Positions 30,503-38,857 of a DNA stretch of 64,000 nucleotides are shown here, in pieces. Source of the stretch: Streptomyces sp. NBC_01460 (GTDB lineage Bacteria; Actinomycetota; Actinomycetes; Streptomycetales; Streptomycetaceae); contig NZ_CP109473.1 in NCBI RefSeq assembly GCF_036227405.1, positions 7,502,001 through 7,566,000 on the forward strand, in the 5' to 3' direction. Both the position numbers and the translations under genes were made by a program. The number at the start of each line of letters is the position of its first letter. The stretch's first letter is position 1. Under the pieces are notes generated by a model that was not told the origin of the DNA, did no database searches, and saw only the letters and a program-made list of their open reading frames with translations.

Positions 30503-32305
30503 TCAGCTCTGCGCGGCGTGCCCGCCCGGTCGTCGGCGTACGACGACCAGGGTCGTGGCGGCGGCACCGGCCGCTCCGCCGACCGCCGCGGCCGCCGCCG
30601 ACCAGGCGATCGTCGCGTACGAGACGGGGCTCGACGCCGACGCCGCGGTGACCGTGTTCGGCGCGGTGACGGGCGCGGCGGCCGCCGCCGGGCCGGTGCC
30701 GGCGGGTGTCACGCCGGGCGCGGTCACCGTGAAGTCCACCTTGAGGGTGGTGGACGGGTTCGGCGCGAGGAAGCGCAGCCAGTGGGCCCCCGCCGGGGTG
30801 CCGGCCGGGATCGTGACCTCACCCTTGTACGCGCCCGAGGCGTCGGCCTTCCACTGGCCGAGGATCTCCTCGTCGTCCAGCTTGATGGTGACGGTCTGTC
30901 CGGCTGGGAACGCCGTCACCTCGAAGGGGATCCTCCCGCCCGGCTGCACCTCGCTTGCCGAGATCGCGGCCTTGGCCCCGCGGGAGTTGGACGCGCTCGC
31001 CGGTGCGCCGGTGGCCGCGGGCACCGCGGCGGTGCCGGTGGATCCGCCCGTGCCGCCCGAGGACGCGCTCGCCGCCGCCTGCGCGGCCGAGGCGCCGGAG
31101 GTGACGGTGAAGTCGGCCCGGAGGCTCGTCGAGGGGTTCGGGGCGAGGAAGCGCAGCCAGTGGGCGCCCTTCGTGGCGTCCGCCGGGATCGTGACGGTTC
31201 CGGTGAGCGAGCCGTCCGCACCGATGCCGTTCGGCCACTGGCCGATGATCTTCGAGTCGTCGAGCTTGACGGTGAGCTGCTGGCCGGCCGGGAAGCCCGT
31301 CACCCGGAAGGACACCTTGCCGCCCGCGGCGACCTGGGAACCCGCGGTGATCGTCGCTGACGTGGTCGCGGTGCCACCGGAACCGCCGTTCGAGCCGGAC
31401 GACCCGCCGGTGGAGCCCGAACCGCCGCTCGTGCCCGTGTCCGTACCGCCGCCGGTGCTGCCGCCCGTGCCGGTGTTGCCGCTGCCCGAGCCGCCACCGC
31501 CCGTGCCGGACGATGTCACCGCTATGTCGGCCCGGAGGCTCGTCGAGGGGGCGGGTGCGAGGAAGCGCAGCCAGTGGGCCCCGGCCGAGGCCGACTTGGG
31601 CACGGTGACCGTGGCGGTGAGGGTTCCGTCCGCCTTCACGGCCGACGGCCACTGCCCGATGATGTCGGCGTCGTCCAGCTTCACCGTGACGCTCTGCCCC
31701 TTGGTGAACCCGGAGAGGGTGAAGGTGACCTTCCCGCCCGCCGCCACGGTCGAGTCCTTCAGCCGCACCGCCGGGTCGGCCGCGGGCGGAGCGGTCGTCG
31801 GGGGTGTGGTGGGGGCCGGCGTGGGTGTGGGGGTCGGCGTCGGTGTCGGCGTGCTGCCGGTCACGGTCAGGTTCTCGCTGCGGACGCTCGTCTGCGGCGC
31901 CAGGAAGCGCAGCCAGTGCGCGCCGCCGGGGGCGGCGTCGGCCGGGATCGTCACCATGCCCGAGACGCCGCCGTCGTCACCGATGGGGAACTGCTTGAGC
32001 AGGGACGCGTCGTCGAACTTGACGCTCAGGGTGGCTCCGGCGGGGAAGCCCGTCGCCTCGAACGGCACGGAGCCGCCGGGCTTCACGCTCGTGGTGCCCA
32101 GAGTGACCGTGGGGGCGACGGTGTCGGCGACGAGCGCGACCGTGCCCGTCGCATCCGCCCCGGCAGGGCCCGCCGCGAGGGGCAGGGCGCCCAGGGTGCC
32201 GATGCCGAGCGTCGCGCCCGCGGCGAGGGCGGCCATCCGTCCCAGCCGGGGGCGGAGCGGGACGGAGGCCGGCGTGGCGGAACGGGAGGGTCTGGCAGGG
32301 TTCAT
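30503..32305 (-). CDS. Iron-regulated surface protein with four Ig-like repeats and C-terminal anchor
   Basis: A 600-residue exported protein I cannot name. Residues 1-50 are a signal peptide (Arg-rich start, hydrophobic 24-45, cleavage near AGADA). Four copies of an about 88-residue beta-rich domain follow at about 62-149, 179-266, 314-403 and 443-529. Each has a GGxxxF...GFPAG segment, a VKLDDxxIIGQWP segment and GAHWLRFLAP. Pro/Thr-, Gly/Ser- and Ala/Ser-rich linkers join them. A final hydrophobic helix (about 562-589) and an RRRP tail anchor it in the membrane; there is no LPxTG. AGGAG precedes the ATG. A near-perfect iron box at 32403 makes it iron-repressed. It may bind a siderophore, haem or another surface; this is inference. 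Confidence 0.8.
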   Translation of the reverse strand: MNPARPSRSATPASVPLRPRLGRMAALAAGATLGIGTLGALPLAAGPAGADATGTVALVADTVAPTVTLGTTSVKPGGSVPFEATGFPAGATLSVKFDDASLLKQFPIGDDGGVSGMVTIPADAAPGGAHWLRFLAPQTSVRSENLTVTGSTPTPTPTPTPTPAPTTPPTTAPPAADPAVRLKDSTVAAGGKVTFTLSGFTKGQSVTVKLDDADIIGQWPSAVKADGTLTATVTVPKSASAGAHWLRFLAPAPSTSLRADIAVTSSGTGGGGSGSGNTGTGGSTGGGTDTGTSGGSGSTGGSSGSNGGSGGTATTSATITAGSQVAAGGKVSFRVTGFPAGQQLTVKLDDSKIIGQWPNGIGADGSLTGTVTIPADATKGAHWLRFLAPNPSTSLRADFTVTSGASAAQAAASASSGGTGGSTGTAAVPAATGAPASASNSRGAKAAISASEVQPGGRIPFEVTAFPAGQTVTIKLDDEEILGQWKADASGAYKGEVTIPAGTPAGAHWLRFLAPNPSTTLKVDFTVTAPGVTPAGTGPAAAAAPVTAPNTVTAASASSPVSYATIAWSAAAAAVGGAAGAAATTLVVVRRRPGGHAAQS

Positions 32306-32402
32306 GATGAGCTGCTCCTGGCGGGCGGCGAAGAGAAGGGGAGAGGGAGGGCGTGCGGGACAACGGCCTTGCGGACAAGCCGGCCAGACCCTCCGAGCTT
32401 GC

Positions 32403-32421
32403 TTAGGTTAGCCTAACCTCA
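32403..32421 (-). promoter_or_regulatory. Iron box for four-repeat surface protein
   Basis: TTAGGTTAGCCTAACCTCA matches the 19-bp iron-box consensus except at position 18. It lies 98-116 bases before the leftward start at 32305 and 91-109 bases before the divergent esterase gene. Confidence 0.9.
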
Positions 32422-32455
32422 GTGTCGCGGGTGCCCGGTGTCGTCACCTGGGAGG

Positions 32456-32474
32456 TAAGGTGACCCTAAGTTGC
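32456..32474 (+). promoter_or_regulatory. Weak second iron-box-like site before esterase gene
   Basis: TAAGGTGACCCTAAGTT matches the consensus core AGGT-A-CCTAA but only about 12 of 19 positions overall. It lies 38-56 bases before the esterase GTG, so it could place the esterase under separate iron control. Confidence 0.45.
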
Positions 32475-32511
32475 CACGCCTCGCTGTTCCCCGCTGTTCG
32501 GAGCCCTTCAC

Positions 32512-33783
32512 GTGATCACGTCAGTGCCGCCGCACGACACCCCGCGCCGGCCCCCTCGGACCGTGCGCCCGGACGGAGTTCCGCGGCTCCGCGACCCGTC
32601 ACTCCGGCTCCCGGAGCCCGGGGAGACCGAGGAGTTCTGGGCGCACGTGCGCGCCGCCGGGACCCCGCTCCTCGCCCCTGACCCGCACGGCGACCCCGAC
32701 CACCTGGCGGTGACGTTCCTGTGGCGCGGCACCGACGCCACCCGTGCCGTGCAGGTCCTCCCCAACAAGCTGGGTGATCCCCGCGCGCCCGAGGGTAACC
32801 TGATGGAGCGTGCCCCCGGCACCGACGTGTGGCACTGGACCCTCCGTCTGCGGCACGACTGGCGCGGCACCTACGACTTCTACGTGGACGAGGGCGACGG
32901 CCCCGCCCCCGGCGCCCCCGGCTACTGGCAGTGGCTGCGCACCCGGAGGCGGCCCGACCCGCTCAACGCCCGCACCCTGCCACGCCGCTGGGGTGGCAAT
33001 CCGGTGTCCTACGCGGAACTCCCCGCCGCTCCGGGCGGACAGGACTGGCAGCCGAGGCCGGGCGTCCCCCGTGGGCGCGTGGCCGCCCACGAGGTGCCGG
33101 CCGAGAAGCTCGGAGGCACCCGCCGGGTCTGGCTGTACGAACCACCCCTCACCCCGGGGCACCCGGACGGGCTGCCCGTGCTCGTGCTCCTCGACGGTGA
33201 GCACTGGCAGCCGAGCCTCGGGCTCGCGCACCTGCTGGACAACCTGATCGCCGACGGCCGCATCCCGCCGCTCGTCGCCCTCCTGCCGGAATCCGTGGAC
33301 GCGGACACCCGGTGGTCCGAGATGACCTGCCGTCCGGAGTTCACCGCCTTCCTCGCCGACGAGCTGCTGCCCTGGGCCGCCGCCCGACTCCCGGTCACCG
33401 GGGTCCCCGCCAGGACGGTCGTCGCCGGACAGAGCCTGGGCGGTCTCTCGGCCGCTCACGCGGCGCTGACCGCCCCCGGCCGCTTCGGCAACGTCCTCGC
33501 GCAGTCCGGCTCCTTCTGGTGGCCCGACGGTCCGCAGGCGCAGTGGCTCACCGACCGGATCGCCGGGACCCCGCGCCTGCCCGTCCGCTTCTGGCTCTCC
33601 TTCGGCGAACAGGAGTGGGTCGCCCTGCCCGCCGCCCGGCGGCTCCGCGAGGTCCTGGCGGCGGCGGGCTACGACGACGCCTCCTACCGCGAGTTCAACG
33701 GTGGTCACGACTACCTGTGCTGGCGCACGGAACTCGCCGACGGACTGGTGGACCTGCTGGGTCCGGCCGCCCCCACGGAGTAG
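32512..33783 (+). CDS. fes: Enterochelin esterase (Fes-like), cytoplasmic
   Basis: A 423-residue esterase that would cut the trilactone of imported ferric enterobactin-type siderophore so iron can be released. Residues 1-150 are the enterochelin-esterase N-terminal domain (VTFLWRGTDATRAVQVL, WHWTLRLRHDWRGTYDFYVD, RRRPDPLNARTLP). Residues 200-420 are the Esterase D-type alpha/beta hydrolase, with LLDGEHW, nucleophile Ser in VVAGQSLGGLSA (about 306) and catalytic His in EFNGGHDYLCWR (about 398). No signal peptide is present, as for Fes. GTG 32512 has GGAG 7 bases upstream. It is convergent with mbtH, whose stop is 25 bases away, and lies beside the iron boxes. Confidence 0.9.
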   Translation: MITSVPPHDTPRRPPRTVRPDGVPRLRDPSLRLPEPGETEEFWAHVRAAGTPLLAPDPHGDPDHLAVTFLWRGTDATRAVQVLPNKLGDPRAPEGNLMERAPGTDVWHWTLRLRHDWRGTYDFYVDEGDGPAPGAPGYWQWLRTRRRPDPLNARTLPRRWGGNPVSYAELPAAPGGQDWQPRPGVPRGRVAAHEVPAEKLGGTRRVWLYEPPLTPGHPDGLPVLVLLDGEHWQPSLGLAHLLDNLIADGRIPPLVALLPESVDADTRWSEMTCRPEFTAFLADELLPWAAARLPVTGVPARTVVAGQSLGGLSAAHAALTAPGRFGNVLAQSGSFWWPDGPQAQWLTDRIAGTPRLPVRFWLSFGEQEWVALPAARRLREVLAAAGYDDASYREFNGGHDYLCWRTELADGLVDLLGPAAPTE

Positions 33784-33808
33784 GGGCGGCCCGACGTCAG
33801 TTCCGGCC

Positions 33809-34003
33809 TCAGGCCCGTTCCCGGCCCGGTTCCAACGCGGCGGCACACGCCCCGTGCGGGGCCGGGCCGAACCGTACGGACCACCCCTCGGGCACCTCCC
33901 GCCAGACCGGCCAGAGGGACAGCTGCCCCTGGGCGTTCTCCAGCACCAGATGCGTGGCGCGGTCCTCCGGCCCGGGATCGAACGGCCCGCTCCTCGCGCT
34001 CAC
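33809..34003 (-). CDS. MbtH-like NRPS activator
   Basis: A 64-residue MbtH-family protein, which binds adenylation domains and is needed for their folding or activity. The family pattern is visible: HLVLENAQGQLSLWPVWREVPEGWSV with the conserved tryptophans, then FGPAPHGACAAALE. GTG 34003 overlaps the stop of the synthetase gene (GTGA), so it is translated right after its presumed client EntF-like protein and closes the siderophore operon. The usual N-terminal NPFDD block reads SGPFDPGPED, a mild variation. Confidence 0.92.
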   Translation of the reverse strand: MSARSGPFDPGPEDRATHLVLENAQGQLSLWPVWREVPEGWSVRFGPAPHGACAAALEPGRERA

Positions 34004-37000
34004 GCGTCCAGCTCCTTCAGGCGGGCCGCCAGGACGTCGGCGACGGTGTCGAGATGACGCTCCTGCATCAACTGCGGGTGGGTGCAGTCGAGGTCGTGGT
34101 TGTCGATGGCCCCGGTCACATGGGCCCGCCACGCCTCGCGGGTCAGCCAGTCCTCCGCGCGCGGGGCGGCGGCCGTGAAGAACAGCAGGTCGCCGTCGTA
34201 CCCCCGGTGCCGGTGCTCGCGCATCATCCGCGCGTGGTTCGGCACGATGTCGACGATCCTCGACAGGGTGCGGTCACCGAGCCCGGCGAGCGGGCTCCCC
34301 GCCCGGCGCAGCGTCGCCAGCACGTCCTCACGGTCCCGCTCGTGCGTACGCTCGAAGCCGGCCATGCGCAGGACGGCGGTCAGGGCGTCGCCCTCCTCGG
34401 GCGCCGGCCGCTCCCGCCACTGCTCGGCCGGGAAGGAGTCGAGCAGCGCGAGCAGCTCCACCTCCTCACCCGCCTCCTGGAGCAGTACGGCCACGGTGTG
34501 CGCCAGCACCCCGCCCACGGACCAGCCCAACAGCCGGTAGGGACCGTGCTCCTGAACCGCACGGATGTGCGCCAGGTAGTCGGCCGCCTCCTCCTCGAGG
34601 GTGAGCGGCAGCGCCTCGTCGCCCACGAGCCCGCGCGCCTGGATGCCGTACACCGGCTGCTCCGGGCCGAGGCGAGCCGACAGACCCGCGTAGCACCAGG
34701 CGATTCCGCCCGCCGGGTGGATGGCGAACAGCGGGGTACGCCCCTCGCCGCCACGCAGCCGCAGGACGACGTCCAGGGCGTCCCCGGACGCGGGTCCGGT
34801 GGAGCCCAGCCGGGCGGCGAGCGCCGCCGGGGTCGGGGACTCGAACAGCGAACCGATCGTCAGCTCCGTGCCGAACTCCTCCCGTACGCGCGCCACGAGC
34901 CGCACGGCGAGCAGCGAGGTGCCGCCCAGGTCGAAGAACGCGTCGTCCGGGCCCACCCGACCGACGTCGAGCACCTGCGCGAACAGCCGCGTCAGCGCCT
35001 CCTCCCGCGCGTCCGACGGCCGCCGCGATCCGGCGCCGCCGGCGAACACCGGGGCGGGCAGGGCACGCCGGTCCAGCTTGCCGTTGGGGCTCAGCGGGAA
35101 GGCGTCCAGCGCCACCACCGCCGCCGGTACCAGGTGTTCCGGCAGCTCCCGCGCCAGTGAGGCCCGTACGGCCACCGGATCCGCGGAGCCGGTGACGTAG
35201 CCGACGAGCCGCTGCTCGCCCGGCCGGTCCTCCCGCACCAGGGCGCAGGCGGCGTCCACCCCGTCCCTGGCCGTCAGCGCCTTCTCGATCTCGCCGAGTT
35301 CGATGCGCTGGCCGCGGAGCTTGACCTGGTCGTCCGTGCGGCCGAGGTAGACGACCTCGCCCCGCTCCGTCCAGTGCGCCAGGTCCCCCGTGCGGTACAT
35401 GCGCTGCGCCGGCCGGCCGAAGGGGTCGGCGACGAAGCGGGACGCGGTCAGCTCCGGACGGTTCAGGTACCCGTCGGCAAGCTGACGCCCCGCCAGGTAG
35501 AGCTCGCCGGGGACGCCCGGCGGGCAGGGCTGCAACGCCGCGTCGAGCACGTACAGCCGGGTGTTCCACACCGGCCGGCCGATCGGCACCGGGCCGGTGG
35601 CGTCCGGGGCGCAGGCGTGGAAGGTGACGTCGACGGCGGCCTCGGTGGGGCCGTACAGATTGTGCAGCTCCACGCCGGGCAGGCCGCGCCCGAAGGCGTC
35701 GGCGGTCTCGCGGGGCAGTGCCTCCCCGCTGCAGAAGACCCTCCTGAGGCTCCCGCCCGTGTCCGCCTCCGGGTCGGCCTCCGTGTCCGCCTCCGTCAGG
35801 AAGACCTGGAGCATCGACGGCACGAAGTGGCAGGTGGTGACGGACTGTTCGCGGATCAGCCGGGCGAGGTAGGCCGGGTCCTTGTGCCCGCCCGGCTCGG
35901 CGACCACCAGCGTCGCGCCCTGGCGCAGCGGCCAGAAGAACTCCCACACGGACACGTCGAACGACGACGGGGTCTTCTGCAGCACCCGGTCGTCCGCCGT
36001 CAGCCCGTAGGCGCTCTGCATCCAGCGCAGCCGGTTGTCGATCGCCCCGTGCGACACGACGACACCCTTGGGGCGTCCCGTCGATCCCGAGGTGTAGATG
36101 ACGTACGCAGGATGGGCCGGGGTGAGGGGCCGCGACGGGTTCACCCAGAGGTACCCCGAGACATCGAGGCCGTCCAGGACGACCAGCGGCGTCCCCGTGT
36201 CCTCGGGGAGCCGCCCCGCCCGGTCGGTCACCGCGCACACCGGCGCCGCGTCCCGCAGCATGTACGTCAGCCGCTGCTCCGGGTAGTCGGGGTCGAGCGG
36301 CAGATAGGCGGCGCCCGCCTTCAGGACGGCGAGCAGGGACACCACGAGCTCCACCGAGCGAGGCACCGACACCGCCACCACGGCGCCGGGCCGGGCGCCG
36401 AGCGTCCGCAGGTGCCGGGCCAGCCGGTTGGCGCGGGTGTTCAGCTCCTCGTAGGTGAGCGCGGTGTCGCCGTACACCAGGGCGGTGGCGTCGGGGGTGC
36501 GCGCGGCGCGCGACTCGATCGGACCGATCAGCGTCGTGGGCGGAAGCGTGCGCTCGGTGTCGTTGAACGTCCTCACGACCAGTTCGAGTTCGTCCGCCGT
36601 CGCGATGCCGTGGGCGGCCGTCGGGACATGCGGGTCGGCCCGGCTCAGCCGCTCCACCAGGTGCAGGAAGCGCTCCTGGTGGGCGGCGAGCTCCTGGTCG
36701 CCGTAGAGGGCGGGATTGCCGTCGTGGTCGATGCGCAGACCACGGCCGTCGGCCCGGTCGTAGATGTTCACCGTCAGGTCGTCGACCGGCCCGGCCGAAA
36801 GGTTCCGGGCCCGCGCGGGCGCGCCCGCGAAGTCCACGTCGTAGTCGAAGGGCATGACGTTGACGAGGGGACCCACCAGCCCGCGGTTCTCTCCGAGGAG
36901 CCGCAGGTCGCGGCGGATGTCCTCGTAGCGGAACCGCTGGTGGCGGCGGACCTCGCGGATGCCCAGGACCACCTGGCGCACCAGCTCGGCGAAGGTCGCG

Positions 37001-37947
37001 TCGGGGGACACGTCCAGCCGCAGCGGGAGCACGTTCATCACCATGCCGGGCACCCGGAGCGACACGGACCCCATGCGGCCCATCATCGGGAGGCCGAGCA
37101 CGACCTCCTGGTGGCCCGTCGCCCGCGAGGTGTAGAGGGCCTGGGCGGCGATCAGGACGTCCGGCCAGGTGGCGCGGAGGCGGGCGGCCAGGTCCCGCAC
37201 GCCCTCGGTGGCGTCCGGGCCCAGATGGGCCGTACGGCGCAGGAACGTCCGCGAGGGCAGCGCCCCGCGCCCCGCGAGCCGCGGCACCTCGGGCCGGTCG
37301 GCGAACGCCCCGCTCCAGTGCGCGCGGTCGGCGGTGAACGCCTCCGATGAGCGGTACGCGGCGTCCTCGTCGACCAGCTCGGTGAGTGTCCCGAAGGAGC
37401 GGGGGGCGGGCTCGTCGCCCCGGGCGAGCGCCGTGTAGACGGCGGCGGTCCTGCGTACGAGGAGCGAGTAGCCGAAGCCGTCCATGACGAGGTGGTGGAT
37501 GCGCTGGTACCACAGCCACCGCTCCTCGCCCACCCGGAACAGCGCGTGCCGGAACAGCGGGCCGGCCGTCAGGTCGAAGGGCTCGGCCAGGTCCGCGCGC
37601 ATCCACTCCTCGGCCCGCCGGCCGGCGTCGGAGGCGTCCCGCAGGTCGTGCGTCGTGAGCGGCAGCGCGACCGAGGCCCGGACGCGCTGGCGCGGACCGT
37701 CGGGGGAGTCCTCGACGGTGACGCGCAGCGCGTCGGCCTCGACGGTCACACGGCGCAGGGCCTCGGCGAACAGCTCCGGGTCGAGCGGCCCGTCGATCTC
37801 CAGGCACTCCGCCGTGTTCTGCGCGGGGCTGAGCGGATCGAGGGACTGCGCGAACCACATGCCCGACTGGGCTGCGGTCAGCGGCAGTTCGAGGGGCGCG
37901 GTGTCCGGGGCGGCGGCCCCGCCGGTGTCGGTGAGCACGGCGGTCAC
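34000..37947 (-). CDS. entF: EntF-like NRPS (C-A-T-TE), serine-activating
   Basis: A 1315-residue single-module synthetase matching EntF (about 1290) in order and length. Condensation domain about 20-450 with HHLVMDG (151-157). Adenylation domain about 480-940 with YTSGSTGRPKG and, from FDVSVWEF, CHFVPSM, VFCSGEA and HNLYGPTEAAVD, the pocket residues D-V-W-H-F-S-L-V-D of the EntF serine code. Thiolation domain with LGGTSL (Ser about 1011). Thioesterase about 1060-1310 with GWSVGG (Ser about 1143). It should join 2,3-dihydroxybenzoate to L-Ser and cyclise three units. GTG 37947 is chosen because it overlaps the carrier-protein stop as GTGA. Confidence 0.92.
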   Translation of the reverse strand: MTAVLTDTGGAAAPDTAPLELPLTAAQSGMWFAQSLDPLSPAQNTAECLEIDGPLDPELFAEALRRVTVEADALRVTVEDSPDGPRQRVRASVALPLTTHDLRDASDAGRRAEEWMRADLAEPFDLTAGPLFRHALFRVGEERWLWYQRIHHLVMDGFGYSLLVRRTAAVYTALARGDEPAPRSFGTLTELVDEDAAYRSSEAFTADRAHWSGAFADRPEVPRLAGRGALPSRTFLRRTAHLGPDATEGVRDLAARLRATWPDVLIAAQALYTSRATGHQEVVLGLPMMGRMGSVSLRVPGMVMNVLPLRLDVSPDATFAELVRQVVLGIREVRRHQRFRYEDIRRDLRLLGENRGLVGPLVNVMPFDYDVDFAGAPARARNLSAGPVDDLTVNIYDRADGRGLRIDHDGNPALYGDQELAAHQERFLHLVERLSRADPHVPTAAHGIATADELELVVRTFNDTERTLPPTTLIGPIESRAARTPDATALVYGDTALTYEELNTRANRLARHLRTLGARPGAVVAVSVPRSVELVVSLLAVLKAGAAYLPLDPDYPEQRLTYMLRDAAPVCAVTDRAGRLPEDTGTPLVVLDGLDVSGYLWVNPSRPLTPAHPAYVIYTSGSTGRPKGVVVSHGAIDNRLRWMQSAYGLTADDRVLQKTPSSFDVSVWEFFWPLRQGATLVVAEPGGHKDPAYLARLIREQSVTTCHFVPSMLQVFLTEADTEADPEADTGGSLRRVFCSGEALPRETADAFGRGLPGVELHNLYGPTEAAVDVTFHACAPDATGPVPIGRPVWNTRLYVLDAALQPCPPGVPGELYLAGRQLADGYLNRPELTASRFVADPFGRPAQRMYRTGDLAHWTERGEVVYLGRTDDQVKLRGQRIELGEIEKALTARDGVDAACALVREDRPGEQRLVGYVTGSADPVAVRASLARELPEHLVPAAVVALDAFPLSPNGKLDRRALPAPVFAGGAGSRRPSDAREEALTRLFAQVLDVGRVGPDDAFFDLGGTSLLAVRLVARVREEFGTELTIGSLFESPTPAALAARLGSTGPASGDALDVVLRLRGGEGRTPLFAIHPAGGIAWCYAGLSARLGPEQPVYGIQARGLVGDEALPLTLEEEAADYLAHIRAVQEHGPYRLLGWSVGGVLAHTVAVLLQEAGEEVELLALLDSFPAEQWRERPAPEEGDALTAVLRMAGFERTHERDREDVLATLRRAGSPLAGLGDRTLSRIVDIVPNHARMMREHRHRGYDGDLLFFTAAAPRAEDWLTREAWRAHVTGAIDNHDLDCTHPQLMQERHLDTVADVLAARLKELDA

Positions 37948-38171
37948 GAGACCCCCAGCAGCGGGGCCCACGCCTCGATGGCGGGCTGCTCGGCGAGGTC
38001 CGCGAAGTCGGCCTCGACCCCGTGGTCACGGCGCCACCGTCCCAGCAGCGCCATGATGCGTACCGAGTCGAGGCCGTGGTCGAGGAGGTTCTCGTCGACG
38101 GGGATGTCCGCGGGATCCTCACCGAGGGCGTCGGCGACGTCGTGGCGGATCAGTTCGAGGGTGAGCGCCAT
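37944..38171 (-). CDS. Stand-alone aryl carrier protein (ArCP)
   Basis: A 75-residue carrier protein with the phosphopantetheine site in LLDHGLDSVRIMALLGRW (Ser about 38). HGLDS with Val-Arg following is the aryl-carrier variant found at the C-terminus of EntB and DhbB. EntE would load 2,3-dihydroxybenzoate onto it for transfer to the EntF-like condensation domain. In the enterobactin and bacillibactin systems this domain is fused to isochorismatase; here it is a separate gene starting 5 bases after the isochorismatase stop. Its own stop overlaps the synthetase start as GTGA. Confidence 0.92.
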   Translation of the reverse strand: MALTLELIRHDVADALGEDPADIPVDENLLDHGLDSVRIMALLGRWRRDHGVEADFADLAEQPAIEAWAPLLGVS

Positions 38172-38176
38172 GGTGA

Positions 38177-38809
38177 TCAGATCTCCTTCAGGAGCGCGTC
38201 GGTCGTGGTGACGACCGCGCAGCGGCCCGCGGCCCAGCGCAGTGCCATGTCGTGGTCCTCGCGCGAGAAGTCCGCCACGGCGTCGGCGACCAGGAAGGCC
38301 TGGATGTCCCGCATCCACGCGTCGCAGGCGCTCATGAGCACCCCGATGTGCGCGTACACACCGGTGATCACCAACTGGTCGCGGCCGGACCCGCGGAGCA
38401 GCTCTTCGAGCTCGGTGCGCACGAAGGCGCTGTACTTCCACTTGGTCAGGACGGTGTCGCCGGCCGCGGGCGCGACCGCCCCGGGAATCGCCAGGGCCTC
38501 GGGGTCGTCGGCGGCGCCGGGGCCCCAGAAGTCGAGCTGGAGCCCGCGTTCCTCGGCCGTCTGGCCGCCGCGCTGCACCGAGTAGACGACCGGCACGCCG
38601 AGGCGGCGGCACTCCTCGATGACGCGGGAGGTGTGGTCGAGCATGCCGGTGAGCGGCTGCTCGCCGGGCGGGAACGCGCCGAGGAAGTGGTTCTGCAGGT
38701 CGTGGACCAGCAGGACGGCGCGCGCGGGGTCGACCTTCCAGTCCACCCGGTTCGCGGGCAGTTCGGCTTCGGTCGGCAGTGCGTAGGGAGCGATGGCGGG
38801 AAGGGCCAT
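38177..38809 (-). CDS. entB: Isochorismatase (2,3-dihydro-2,3-dihydroxybenzoate synthase), no carrier domain
   Basis: A 210-residue isochorismatase equivalent to the N-terminal domain of EntB/DhbB. It hydrolyses isochorismate to pyruvate and 2,3-dihydro-2,3-dihydroxybenzoate. Evidence: IAPYALPTEAELPANRVDW near the start, LLVHDLQNHFLGAF (catalytic Asp about 36), VLTKWKYSAF (Lys) and the signature ITGVYAHIGVLMSACDAWMRDIQAF. The protein ends right after DALLKEI, with no carrier domain, which is instead encoded by the next gene 5 bases on. The gap to the EntE-like stop upstream is 48 bases. Confidence 0.93.
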   Translation of the reverse strand: MALPAIAPYALPTEAELPANRVDWKVDPARAVLLVHDLQNHFLGAFPPGEQPLTGMLDHTSRVIEECRRLGVPVVYSVQRGGQTAEERGLQLDFWGPGAADDPEALAIPGAVAPAAGDTVLTKWKYSAFVRTELEELLRGSGRDQLVITGVYAHIGVLMSACDAWMRDIQAFLVADAVADFSREDHDMALRWAAGRCAVVTTTDALLKEI

Positions 38810-38857
38810 GGGGTGGAACCTTTCGGTGCCGCGCAGGGCGGAACTCGGTGCTGAGTC

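Noticed and set aside
37948..37971. ATG 37971 as start of the EntF-like synthetase
   Set aside because: It would overlap the carrier-protein gene by 28 bases; GTG 37947 gives the GTGA coupling seen at other junctions of this operon.
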